Position numbers and translations under genes: made by a program. Below, piece after piece: positions 19,320 to 29,600 of a DNA stretch of 64,000 nucleotides. Numbering within the stretch: the first letter of the stretch is position 1; each line of letters starts with the position of its first letter. The notes below the pieces were generated by a model. It ran no database searches and was not told the DNA's origin. It saw only the letters and a program-made list of their open reading frames with translations. Origin of the DNA: Durusdinium trenchii (lineage: Eukaryota; Sar; Dinophyceae; Suessiales; Symbiodiniaceae); the NCBI GenBank assembly GCA_963970005.1, contig CAXAMN010003869.1, forward strand, positions 293,762-357,761, given 5' to 3'.

Positions 19320-20605
19320 CTCTGAAGCCCAAAACGTCTAGAGATCTCTAAGCCTTCTGCTTCTACAACTGTAGACCTTTAGACACACTGTTTGGGGTCT
19401 TTTGCCATCGGTATCAGGTTGGAGGCCTTTTTAAAATTAGTTTAATGAGTTTGGAGGCCATTGCTATTAGGTCAAGTCTGAAAGGTTTGAAGCTGAAAGG
19501 TCTGTAAGCACAAACATCATTCCTGGGATGTTTAAGAAAACATCGCGTCGCATGTCTGTCAAAGCTTGTTTCGTTTAATTGGACGCACTGAGGTCTGCTC
19601 CAGCATGTTACCCGGAACCTGAAGACAAAAGATGCATCGTGCCAATCAAGGTGCCCTTGGCTGAGGCACTTTGGTACACAAAGACAACACATCTTTGCCT
19701 CAAACAACAATTTGAACAGAAAACAAAAACAAAAAAACAACAAAGAAGAACACACGCAAGAAAGAAACCAAACAAAGGAACAACGTTCTTGAGAAGAAGA
19801 AACAAAAAAAAGGGTACGGAAAGGAATAAAAGGCTTGTGAAAAGGTTTGTGCTGGTGACTTGTGAGTAGCAAGGACGCTACTAGGGGCTCCTGGCATCGC
19901 TACTAGTAACAAGGGCATCGCCACTAGGAGCAAAGGGCAACGCTACTAAGGGACAAGGCCCCCAGTCCTCCTTGCGCACTTCATCGACAACGGGCACCTT
20001 GACATCGATGCATTGCATTCGGTGAGCATGCGTGGTTGATGTGTTAAACTCTGCTAAACGCCTTTGGTTTTCTTTCTTTTCCTTCTGTCTTATGCTCTTT
20101 CCTCTTGACTTTCTTTTCTTTAGGCCTTTCGACCTCCTTTTCCTTGATGTCTGAAACGTTTGATGATTTTGCAACACCCTCACGATGTATTCGATTGACA
20201 GGGCCTCACGTCGTCCAGGCACCAGCAGGCAGCTGCTAATGCACAGATCTGCTGTTGCCCGAGGTGCCAGTCCATCACGCTCCTAGCAAAAGCAGCTTTC
20301 AGAGAATCTTCTCATGCAATTTAATCTCGCAATTTGGTTGGAGGCCATCGCTTAGGTGTTCATGCATCAATCTCACTTGTGCGCCCCCTCTCTCCTGGCT
20401 GCGCTTTTGAGACATGATCTGCCCGCGTCTCTTGTCAGCACCATTGGCGACACTGAACCACCTGTAGCCGGCCTGCCGCGAAGTGGAACACCTGAAACTA
20501 TGTGTTCATGGTTTGGACATGGCGCTCACTTCACTAGCGCCTGCTTCAGCCTGGTCTCAACCTCCTTGTCCAGTACCATCTTGCCGTCCTTCAAGGCTTA
20601 ATTGC
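19320..20605. other. Intergenic, A-rich tract and repeats
   Basis: GGAGGCC units lie at about 19418-19470. An A-rich tract runs at about 19680-19840. A CTAGTAG/GGAGCAAGG cluster is at about 19866-19950. On the minus strand near 20095-20145 a GGCCTAAAGAAAAG stretch recurs in related form at 31726 and 31820. No gene is recognised. Confidence 0.5.
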
Positions 20606-21235
20606 AAGAAGGTTGGACGCCATCGCGATTAGGGTGGAGGCCATCGCTTCTAGGTTCGAGGCTATCGCTTCTAGGCTGGAGGCCATTGTTGTGAGGTTGG
20701 AGGCCATTTCCTCTAGGTTGGAGGCCATTGCTATTAGGTTGGAGGCCATGGCTTCTAGGTTGGCGGCCATCGCTAGTAGGTTGGAGGCTATCCCTCATAG
20801 GTTGGAGGCAATCGCGGAGGCCATCGCTTCTACGTTGGAGGCCATTGTTATTGGGTTGGAGGCTGCCGCTCTTAGGTTGGAGGCCAGTGCTATTAGCTTG
20901 GAGGCCGTCGCCATCGCTCTTAGGTTGGACGCCATTCCTATTACGTTAAAGGCCCGAGAGCATCTGTCTTAGGTTTCAGGCCATCGCTAGTGGGTTGCAG
21001 GCCGCTAGTAGGTTGGAGGCCATCGCTATTAGGTTGGAAGCCATGGCTTGTGGGTTGGAGGCCGTCGCTTCTAGGTTGGAGGCCACCGCTCTTAGGTTGG
21101 AGGCCATTGCTATTAGCTTGGAGCCCATCGCTAGTAGGTTGGACTATTGCTATTAGGTTGGAGGCCAGAGGGCATCGATCTGTCTTGGGTTTCAGGCCTT
21201 CGCTAGTGGGGTGGAGGCCATCGCTAGTAAAGGAT
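20606..21235 (+). repeat. 21-bp minisatellite of GGTTGGAGGCCATCGCTATTA
   Basis: Roughly thirty head-to-tail copies of a 21-bp unit (consensus GGTTGGAGGCCATCGCTATTA) with single-base variation. As 21 is a multiple of 3, every frame reads as a heptad peptide; one gives RLEAIAI/S-type repeats over 119 codons. The same unit is dispersed singly throughout the window and is where the LINE inserted. Confidence 0.9.
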
Positions 21236-21820
21236 GTTTCGCACCACAGCTCACCTCGGATGGAATAACTCAATAGGAAAACACGATTTGCCAGTTGTCC
21301 CGTCCGAGATTGATCCTTGGAAGGTCTACCTTTTCCTTCGCCGCCGTCGTCGTCTTTCATGTCTGCAGCTTTAATGGCAGTGTCCTGGCAAGCTCCGAAA
21401 AACTCTCTTTGGAATTGTGTGTGTGTGTCTAGTACCTCCGCAATTGCATCGATAATTGCACCATCGTTGCGTCTCCTCAGTGAAACACGGAAAGAAAGGA
21501 TAAACTATGAAAGATAAAGTACTTAGCTTCCGATCGTTGCGAAATAAAACGCAATAAGCTCAGAGTCAAGATGCAGATTGCTAGGCAGCACCCGTAAAAG
21601 CCCTTCCAACGTTGCGCAAAAGACTTTCACATGCGCAAGGATTGCTTCTGGAGGTATACCGGAATATGGCAAAAATGATCCATCATCATTGTCACTCGAC
21701 CACCTTCAATAAGCCATAGCAAGTAGGCACAGTCTCCGATGAACATCCTGTTTGTTTGCCGCGTACAGTAGCAAGCAATCGCTGCAGAGGCTATGCGGAC
21801 GAGGTGCTCACTCCAGGAAG
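21236..21820. other. Intergenic, nothing recognised
   Basis: No repeat, RNA gene or coding region could be supported here. A short GT run lies near 21417-21426. Confidence 0.5.
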
Positions 21821-22090
21821 GCTGGTGTCTGGTGTCCGCCCTTTTCTGTTGGCAAAATAGCATGTCTATTCATTTGTCTCCCAGGTCCGTCACTGCCGGT
21901 GTCCGCCCTTTTCCGTTGGTGATGCAACATTTCTATTCATTCCCCAAACAGTCTACTCTTAGGGGTTCTCAATTCTTAAGATGTGTCCGCCCTTTCTGTC
22001 ACTGCTGGTGTCCGCCCTTTTCCGCTGGCCATGGAGCATTTCAATTCATTTCTCTCAAAAGTGATCTCTTTACTTTTGCCGACCGCCGCC
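21821..22090. repeat. Degenerate repeats of GTGTCCGCCCTTTTCCGTTGG
   Basis: Copies of GTGTCCGCC followed by a CTTTTC-type stretch occur near 21832, 21899, 21984 and 22009. They are spaced by CATTTCTATTCATT-type stretches. Similar blocks (GTGTCCGCC, TATTCATTTGTCTCCCAGGT) recur at about 22710-22830. AGGGGTTCTCAATTCTTA at 21961-21978 has an inverted partner at 24671-24688. Confidence 0.6.
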
Positions 22091-22705
22091 AGGCTGCACG
22101 TCGGTCGTCGTGCTCCCGGGCCTGGCCGCCGCCGCGCGCGCTGGCGGCGTGCCGTCTCTCTCTTTCTCTTTCTCTTGCTCTTTCTCTCTCTCTCTCTCTC
22201 TCTCTTTTTGTTTTGTTTGCCGCGCCTGCCGTGCGTCTGCTAGCCGCTTGCTGACGCGCTCCACAAGGTGTAGGAGGCCTGCCTGCCGTTCTCGGCGCCG
22301 CGTCCCGTGCGCCCCCGCGCCTCGTCGCCGCGAGCCAGCAGGACGCGCTGCGCAGCCAGCTCCTCGTCCCTCCACTTGGCCACTGGTGGCGCTGCCGCCG
22401 TGGCGACCTGCAGCGCGAGGAGGCGCTTGTTCTGTCTCTTCGGGCGTTGGCGCGCCCTGTCCTCTCTTGCCTCCGCCTTGGGGTTCTTCGGCGGCAGGGG
22501 CTTGGCGCTGCCCGCGCGCCGCGGTCGACCGCGCGTACCCTTTTGTTCGGCTCGCCTTCTGTGCCTCCCCAGGTCGCAGCGCCACTGCGTAGTCCTGCTG
22601 CAGTTTTTGCTTGAGACTCGAGCCGTCCACGGCGTCTCCCAGGTTCGGTTTGGTGCCTGCACTGCTGCTGCACTGCGGGCACCTGCCCTTTCCCCTTTCC
22701 AGCAT
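22091..22705 (-). other. GC-rich island, possible exon remnant
   Basis: Base composition is abruptly GC-rich compared with the AT-richer flanks, and it includes a (CT)n run at about 22158-22206. A minus-strand frame (22070-22705) is open for 211 codons. Its first ~60 residues include a CPQC pair, and the rest is Arg/Ala/Gly/Glu-rich. I recognise no domain. It could be an exon or remnant of a GC-rich gene, or simply a GC-rich repeat. Confidence 0.25.
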
Positions 22706-22839
22706 TTCTATCTATTCATTTGTCTCCCAGGTGATTTCTGTACTTCGCCAATGAGGTTACTGTTAGGGGTTCTGAAGGCTTTCTAAGAGTGTCCGCCTTG
22801 CTGCGGGAGAGCGTGTCCGCCTTCCGTCCGGCTTGTCTC

Positions 22840-23150
22840 CCTTTGTCTCTCTTCTTGCTTTTTGTTGTTGGTCACTGTGTCCGTCTTGTCCCCCTTCTGT
22901 CTCCCTTTCTCTCCGGTCTTGTCTCCCTTCTTGGTGGTCATTGTGTCCGTCTTGTCTCCCTTCTGTTTCCTTTTGTCTCCCTTATTGTCTCCGTTCTTGT
23001 TTGTCATGGTGTTGTCTCCCTTCTTGTTGGTCATTCTTGTCTCCCTTCTTGTTGGTCTTGTTGCCTTCTTGGTGGTCATTGTGTCCATCTCGTCTCCCTT
23101 TTGTTTCCTTTTGTCTCCCTTCTTGTCTCCCTTGTGTTGGTGTCTCGAAA
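22840..23150. repeat. Minisatellite with CTTGTCTCCC core
   Basis: Imperfect tandem words such as TTGTCTCCCTTCTTG and GGTCATTGTGTCCGTC repeat across about 300 bp. On the minus strand the core reads GGGAGACAAG and gives a Lys/Asp/Thr-rich translation. This is a repeat, not a gene. Confidence 0.85.
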
Positions 23151-23181
23151 AGTAAACTTGGGAATCCCACCTGTTTGGGGC

Positions 23182-23976
23182 CTACGGTGGCGTAACTTGT
23201 AGCGTGCGATGCTCTGAAGTAGCTGTGGCTCGACACTGCTTGCTAAGATTGCACTGATTGATTTCCAAGTAGTTCAGGGAAAGTGTTTGAAAGTCAACAC
23301 TGGAAGTCATGGCACCTGGCATAAGCCTTCGTCTTTTCAGCTTTTGAATAGCTTCTTCTTGTCCGTTGTCATTCTCCCCCTTCAAAACTACTATCTGCTT
23401 GTCCAAACACACCGCTTCCTATCGTGGAGGCCGCGCAGTTCTTTTCTTTTGCTATCTTGACCTCGTTCCTGTACAGAATTCTCTCCACTCCAGAACTTGT
23501 TGATTTAGGTGCCACACCAAGACTTGTATCCATTTGCCCCTCCAGCTCCTCTGGCTCCATCTGCTGTAGATGTTTGTCACTCAATCCCTGGCTTTGAGGT
23601 GAAGGGTCACTCCCACCGCAAACATGGAAGTCCTCGCTGTCTCTAAAAACATTTCTATGTAGTTGAGCTGGCCTCTTTGTGGATTCAGTGGCTCACCGCA
23701 ACAGCTTGACCCCAGCCACTTCCGACTTTCTGAGCGCATCCACTGTCTTCTCTCGCGGCAAGCGTGTTCCCCTTCTTCCTTTGGAGTCCTGACATACGGA
23801 CACGGATGTTTCCATTGGTTCAACAAGCCGTGAATAGCGCCGTTCCCTGAGGGGCAGCAAAGGTCCACTCTTATTGGGTATTGACTACTTCGCAATACAA
23901 CTGCCACCACGAGAACAACAAAACAAACAAAAGGCAAACGGTCACAACAGAAGCGCAAAGAAGGAAACGACAACAA
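23182..23976 (-). pseudogene. Unrecognised, frame-shifted coding remnant
   Basis: Three adjoining minus-strand frames (23976-23581, 23584-23369, 23412-23182) have ordinary protein-like composition and meet end to end in different frames. This is the pattern of a coding sequence with frameshifts or of short exons. Segments such as CPYVRTPKEEGEHAC and QEEAIQKLKRRRLMPG look protein-like, but I recognise no family. Chance frames cannot be excluded. Confidence 0.25.
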
Positions 23977-24194
23977 GTATTGACAAAGGTAACAGTGAGC
24001 AACGCAACATCTCCTCTGTCAAGCCATAGGAAGTCTTCGGAACATCAGCGTCTGCTTTTTGTCTTTTTGTTTAGGTTTTTTGGGGGGCAAGCCGCCGTGT
24101 CCTTGCTGTCCTTGCTCGTTCAGCAGAACAGCCATATGGGACGTAAGCATCGCTGTCCTGCACCCAGAGTATGACATTATCTGACTTCATATAT

Positions 24195-24212
24195 ATATAT
24201 ATATATATTTTT
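24195..24212. repeat. AT dinucleotide microsatellite
   Basis: A short (AT)n run followed by a T tract. Confidence 0.85.
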
Positions 24213-24344
24213 TACTGCAACTGCAACTATGAAATCACATTTGTATAACTTCTGGAATCTCCTGTGACCGGAAGTGGGCCGCTTCAGCAAAGGCTTCGCT
24301 CGTGGCCCGAAGCTTCTGACACCGGCCTTGAGGGATCTATGCTC

Positions 24345-24645
24345 AGACAAAGGGAGACAAAGCAAAATCATCTCAGCCCCGCATCCAAACATGCCATGTC
24401 AGACAAGGGGAGACAAGGAGAGACAAAGCAAAGTGATCCCAGCCCAGCGTCCATGGGAGACAAAGTCATCTCAGCCCAGCATCCAGACGCAGACAAGGGA
24501 GGACAAGGGGAGACAAAGGGAGACAAAGCAAAATCTCAGCAGCATCCAGACATGCCATGGGAGACAAGGGGAGGCAAAGCAAAATCATCTCAGCCCAGCG
24601 TCCAGACATGCCATGGGAGAGAAGGGGAGACAAAGGGCGGGAATC
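24345..24645 (+). repeat. Minisatellite with GGGAGACAAG core
   Basis: Tandem imperfect units combine GGGAGACAAGG, AGACAAAGCAAAATCATC, TCAGCCCAGC and ATCCAGACATGCCATG. The core is the reverse complement of the core of the array at 22840-23150, so the two arrays sit in opposite orientation. Confidence 0.85.
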
Positions 24646-24705
24646 ATCTTGGCCCAGCATCGTTTCTATGCAAGAATTGAGAACCCCTCACAGCAAAGCT
24701 GTCTA

Positions 24706-26090
24706 AGAGCAATCCACGTCTGAGTCGTACCAAAGTCAGGTGAGCCCAGGGCAACACCGCGCGATTTGTAACTGAAGTGGTTGACACATAGAAAAAGCAT
24801 CGGTAGACAGGTCAGCCCTCACCGCTTGTGCAGGTTTGTTGTAGGCTTCCAATATCCCAAGACCGGCTCGCGACTACTTTAGTGTGCCGCAGGTTTTGTG
24901 AGATGCTCAAAAGTTGTTACGACTGGATCCCTTCGTATTTCACATATAGCAACAGCGATGCGCTAGTCATGTCTCTCTTCTTATCACAAATTCCATGAAC
25001 GAGCCACACAACTTGTATAAAGGAGCTCAAGCCAAGCCGCTCTGGCTCCAAACCACGAATCCATCTAATCTCATTCACTCGGCAGTCACTGTCAACTCCA
25101 AGACAGGTCCTCTAGACGCAACGATGCGAGCCCTTCGGCCCAGCAAATCGGAGGCAGCCATGGAGGATGCGCACTGATAGCTGATGCAATCCGATATGAG
25201 AATACACTATCTTGGCCGTGCTCTGCGCATTGCTTTTTCTCCTTGAATTCTACTTTTGCATATACAGTAGTTGTCTCATCAAATGTAATAGCATTCGCGC
25301 GCTTGTTGAAGTCAGTTGTTTCACAGCCATGAAATATCTCTACGCGGAGCCACTGCTCGCAAACACGATTCAGTAAGCGCAGGAAAAATGTGCGCTCTCG
25401 ACTCACCAAGAAGTTGAAGTACTTCGGGACGCAAGCCTCTTGTATGTCTCCCTGTTGTTTGGGGCAATTGCTCGTACCTTTTTGATGATTTTTATACAGA
25501 CTATATGCACAAGGGACATCAAATTTGTTAACGCCGAACTAATATGATATGTCTAATGAACAAATGCGTGAGCGGAGCGGAATCGCAGTGTTCCTGATAG
25601 GAAGGTTACGGAAAGCTTTCGAGAAGCAAACATAGTAAAGAGTTCTGGTTGAATTTTGCACCATCAGCCCGCGCAGTGGAGTTCTACTAAGACGGACGTC
25701 ACTGCGCGAAGTGGAAAGCTTTATACAATTAAGATTGCAGTTCGGAATGAGGAATTGTTTCAGCTCCGGGCAGGAAGTATTTCATATAACTCCGTTTCAT
25801 GCTGCAGAGGGAGAAGCCTCATACTGTTGATGGACAAAATCCTGAACCACTTTGCGCACTGTCTTCTTGCTGCCTTCATTCTCCCTCGTTAACATTGGGG
25901 CCGCCGCAGTGGAAAATTTAAAACAAGCTGAAGATCAAAAATCCTGCGCCGCCTCCTAAGAGACATTGAACGAGGGGGCGCAGGGGTTGCTATGCGACCC
26001 TTCCAAGGTGAGGTGGTGAGGTGGCACAGGATTTGCTCCATCAACAATATGATTATATTTCAGACCGCTAAGGGAACATATTGCTCAGCC
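24706..26090. other. Intergenic, no recognised gene
   Basis: No CTAGTAG-type repeats are present. A minus-strand frame (25092-25409, 105 codons) has protein-like composition but no recognisable domain. Nothing else can be supported. Confidence 0.4.
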
Positions 26091-26660
26091 CGCGAAGGTG
26101 AATTGTATCTCAGCCCGAGGGGATAGTTTCCTATGATTTAATATCAGTCCGTGAAGGGGAATATTGCTTCAACCAGCGAAGGGGAGAGGTTCCGAGGTTT
26201 CAGCGAAGGGGAGAGGTTCCGAGGTTTCCAAGTCCAAGTATTTAGAAATTCTAAAAGGATACAAACAACTAAAAACAAAAAAATAAATCCTTGATGTTCC
26301 AAGGTTTCCAGGTATTTCGAAATTAAAACAAACTTCATATTTAGTTTTTTGTCTTCTTTAGATTTTCTAAATACCTGGAAACCTCGGAACCTCAAGGGTT
26401 TAAATTTGTAAAAACATATTTTTGTAAAAGGCCGCAAGACAAACCGCAACATATTGAATTTTAACTTTTTTTAAGGCCGCAAAACTAACAATTCTAAATA
26501 TTTAGTCTCTTTATTTTTTACAGGCAGCAAACCAGAAAAACTAAATATTTTGCTTTTATTTCTTTAGAATATATAGATACATGGAAACCTCGGAACCTCA
26601 AGCGTTTAGATTTTTTTAGATTTTTAATAGGCAGCAAAACTAAGCAACTAAATATTTAGT
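26091..26660. repeat. AT-rich region with direct and inverted repeats
   Basis: Short tandem units of the type TCAGCCCGCGAAGG and AGCGAAGGGGAGAGGTTCCG lie at 26091-26225. GAGGTTCCGAGGTTTCC at 26213-26229 has inverted copies at 26377-26393 and 26583-26599. Between them are AT-rich blocks repeating AAATATTTAGT and GGC(C/A)GCAAAAC. The layout suggests a decayed foldback or nested repeat; no gene is seen. Confidence 0.55.
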
Positions 26661-26715
26661 TCTTTTTAAAAATCTTTTGTTCTTCTTAGTAGGCCGCAAA
26701 ACAAAAATATTTTAG

Positions 26716-27190
26716 TCATCGTTGCGCCCAGAACTGTTTTCGCACATGGGAAAGATCTCCGGCCATCAACTCCATCAGAAGCGCTCCGTCCACTTCCCCC
26801 AAGAAGTCTACGACCTGACGGGCTTTTGAACAGTGAAAGCATGGCAGCTGGGAACGCTTTCACTGTGCCAACCTGAGAGTCGGGCCTTGGGATGCCTGCA
26901 GCACTGCATGGCTTTGATCTCGGCCATGAGTGGAGATGCCTCCTTCATGACCTTGATCGCCACAGGAACTGATCCGAAAGTTCCTTGCCACGCCTTCGAA
27001 TAGCCGCCCTCCCCCAGCTCTACCTTTCAGGCGTAGGGTGCGGAGGCCTTGCCTTCTGCTTCTCCTGCTTCTGTTTGACCTTGCAGCGGCTCACTCCACG
27101 GTAGAACCAGGAGGGAAACAGCTCGCGCCTCGTGCAGGCCAACTGCAGCAATGCCAGCGCAGGATTGGCCTTCCACATCTTCCACCTGGC
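26716..27190 (-). pseudogene. Protein kinase gene fragment (N-lobe)
   Basis: Translating the minus strand by eye gives ELGEGGYSKAWQG (glycine-rich loop, from about 27020), then VAIKVMKEA (ATP-binding Lys) and AEIKAMQ (helix C Glu), ending at an HP near 26890. After about 60 nt in another frame it resumes with VVDFLGEVDGALLMELMAGD (strand 4 to hinge) and stops at 26716. Upstream, to about 27190, is another frame with protein-like sequence (NPALALLQLACTRRELFPS). The catalytic loop and C-lobe are absent. The frame breaks could be one short intron plus decay, or all decay. No ATG or complete gene is present, so I call it a fragment. Confidence 0.65.
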
Positions 27191-27195
27191 TTCAG

Positions 27196-27590
27196 GTTGA
27201 AGCCCCTTTCATAAAAGTGCTTTCCCCCTAAAAAAAGAGTGAGGAACGCTGTGAGGGCCTGTGTTTTTCAGTGTTTTTGTGTGTTTTTTACTATATTTGG
27301 GCTTCTTACGCAAAAAATATGAAATCTGTAGTGGAACAGCTGGTGTTGCATCACATGTTCCAGCTTCAAAAACACAAGAACTGATGCTAAGAGTAGTGAA
27401 GCAGCTGGTGTTGCTTTGCTTCAGACTATTCACTCTTGGCGCTGCTCTTCAGCATCATCAACTTTTCTTCTCTTGTGTGGTCTCTTTTTTGTACCAAAGC
27501 AAGCCTCAACATCTTGTGACAAGAAGTCACAGAAAGCCTTGAGCTGTGCTGCATCCAGCTTGACTTGCGCATCTCAACACTTGAAAGAAG
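27196..27590. other. Intergenic, partial direct repeats
   Basis: At 27333-27420 there are two copies of a GAAGCAGCTGGTGTTG-type sequence, one followed by CATCACATGTTCCAGCTTC. A similar copy with CATCACATGCTCCAAGCT lies near 28765, on the other side of the decayed coding unit. No gene is recognised. Confidence 0.4.
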
Positions 27591-27593
27591 ATG

Positions 27594-28730
27594 GTGTTAG
27601 CACTTCCACATGTGTACCAACAAGCTCCACGAGTCATTTTGTCCAAAAGCTTCTTCCAAGCCCTGGTGCCTTTCCTCTGGCTCATTGGCTTCTTCAAAGC
27701 ACTCATCAGTAGTGTCAGCCATGTTGAAATGTTTCTTCAAGCCTTCTTTTAACAGCTTTTGGAATTCCTTCCATTGAGGGCTGGAAGTCAAGTTCACAGA
27801 CTTGCTGTTTTGTATTCATCTCTGCAACCAAGCGCAAGCTTTGCTATGGCATAGTGGCTGGCTCTGAACTTCACAAAGGTCTGGCCATCATGTTTTGTCA
27901 CAAGTGCTTCAGGCAGCACCACAGGAGGGCCATCATTGTATTTCAAGGCAATCTGATTGATGACCTGCATTTTCTTGGGCCAAATACTTTAGGCATACAT
28001 TTGTATCACAAACAATGGCCTTGCAGACAGCACAGTGTGCAAACTCAAAAAACACACAGCTTCTAGTAGCTAAGTTTCAGCTTGTAATGTTTGTTTTGAA
28101 CAATTGAAGGCATAAAGCCAAAATTTGCATGGCGCATTGTTTTTGTCCTGGCAAGCTTTGGGTTTTGGGTCTACCTCATCCCTGGTTTTTGGGTCTCCTC
28201 ATCCCTTTAGGATTTTTTTGGTCTCTTCTTGGGCTGCTCATCATGGGTCTCTGCATCACCTGCTGCCTCATCCTCTTTCTCATACATCAATTGTGCACCT
28301 GCTTCGATGTTGGCCTTGCTTTTGAAACAAGGCATTGACAAAGACAATTTGCCATGTGCCACCTTCACATCTGACAGAGTCACATTGGCCAAACAGTGTC
28401 ATTGGTTTCTGCAACCCAAAAGAAAGGCGCTATAGCACCAGTGCCTTTCTTGAGGTCCAGCTTTGGCTGCTGGACTTGGTAGTAACTCTTGTCTTTCAGG
28501 TTGGTCACAACCACCTTGGCTTTCTTCAATTGCTCAGCTGTAATCTTTTGCACCATACCAAATGGGAAAATCTTCAAACTGACCTTTCTGACTGGCTTTG
28601 CAGCATAAACCTTGTGGTCATCCATGAACAAAAGGGATTTCAAATCCACAGCTGCATCATCCCAAAAAATTATTGAGCAAGGCCAGCTGCACTTCATGAG
28701 AAGAGCAGGGGAAGCTGTTTGCATCACAGG
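27594..28730 (-). pseudogene. Unrecognised multi-frame coding remnant
   Basis: Reading the minus strand, an open frame at 28727-28380 (FFWVAETND near its end) continues naturally in a second frame at 28392-28207 (ANVTLSDVKVAHGKLSLSM, ending in a Lys-rich tail). About 235 nt later a third frame (27970-27794, with NDGPPVVLPEALVTKHDG) meets a fourth (27797-27597, with QWKEFQKLLKEGLKKHFN). The composition is protein-like throughout and the frames join with small overlaps, as expected of a gene with frameshifts. I do not recognise the family. Partial direct repeats flank the unit at about 27335 and 28765, so it may be a dispersed repeat. Confidence 0.4.
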
Positions 28731-28836
28731 TCCCAGCCACAGAAGCTATGGATGATAACAGTAGTGAAGCAGCTGGAGTTGCATCACATGCTCCAAGCTA
28801 CAAACACCTGATGATAAACAATCAGGGAAGGGTCTA

Positions 28837-28900
28837 GGGGGGGGTTCCTAGTTGGGAGAGTGGGGGGGGTCGAGCAAAAAAACTCAAAAATCTCCCCCCC
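28837..28900. other. G-tracts and C-tract able to form a hairpin or quadruplex
   Basis: G8 at 28837-28844, G8 at 28862-28869 and C7 at 28894-28900 lie within 64 bp. The G and C runs could pair, or the G runs could stack. Confidence 0.5.
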
Positions 28901-28915
28901 AGAAATCCCTCTCTT

Positions 28916-29600
28916 CCACCTTCATAGTAAGAGGTCCTTGTTCCTTGCCTACATTGTGTGGCACATAAGCTTTTATTATTGTTTCGCTTTTTTTCAATAG
29001 CTAACAAAAATAAATATAGGAAAAGAACACACAGTCTATATATAAAAAAGTGATTTTATTAAAAGCAATAGCTTTTTGGAAGCACTGAAAAACGCAGGCC
29101 CCCACAGATTGCCTTTCTGTAAAAAAAGGTGTGTAAAAAAGTGGGTTTCCAACACCGTCCTTTCTCTGGGTTAGGTGGGAGGCCATCGCTAGTAGGTTGG
29201 AGGCCATTGCTATTAGGTTCACTTCTTCGCTGGCTCTGCTCTCCTGTGGCTGATGCCAAATGGTGATGCGGATGGAGCCTGAAAGACTGGAAGAAGCTCT
29301 GAGCATGTTCGAAGACATTCGAAGTGTTCTTCAGATTTTAAGAATTCGAAATCACATGGTGCATTTAGTGTGCCGCCAGACTGCAAGACGGAATCCACAC
29401 ATCAAGTGAGGTCTGGACTGATGGGCATCATCTGAAATAGCTGAAGTCGTAGCAGCTCCAAGACACCTCCCACAGCTTCAAGCAAAAACAGCGCAGTTCG
29501 GACCTGCTCGGCACACCCTCTTAGCAGTCTCTTTGTGGTGCCACTTTCAAACACAACTTGCCTATGCTCGCCCACCCTCGTTTTGCTTCACTCTTCGATG
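28916..29600. other. Intergenic, two GGAGGCC units, no gene
   Basis: GGAGGCCATCGCTAGTAGG and GGAGGCCATTGCTATTAGG units lie at about 29169-29216. The rest shows nothing recognisable. Confidence 0.5.

Noticed and set aside
19147-19341. Ser/Pro-rich ORF
   Set aside because: Most of it is the CAT/CAC microsatellite.
20613-20972. 119-codon ORF with RLEAI heptads as a coiled-coil gene
   Set aside because: It is the translation of a 21-bp minisatellite, which stays open in several frames; no gene signals were seen.
22070-22705. Confident gene call for the GC-rich Arg/Ala frame
   Set aside because: Both strands and several frames are open because of GC richness; no domain was recognised, so it is listed only as a possible remnant.
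22783-23088. Lys/Asp/Thr-rich ORF on the minus strand
   Set aside because: It is a translation of the CTTGTCTCCC minisatellite.
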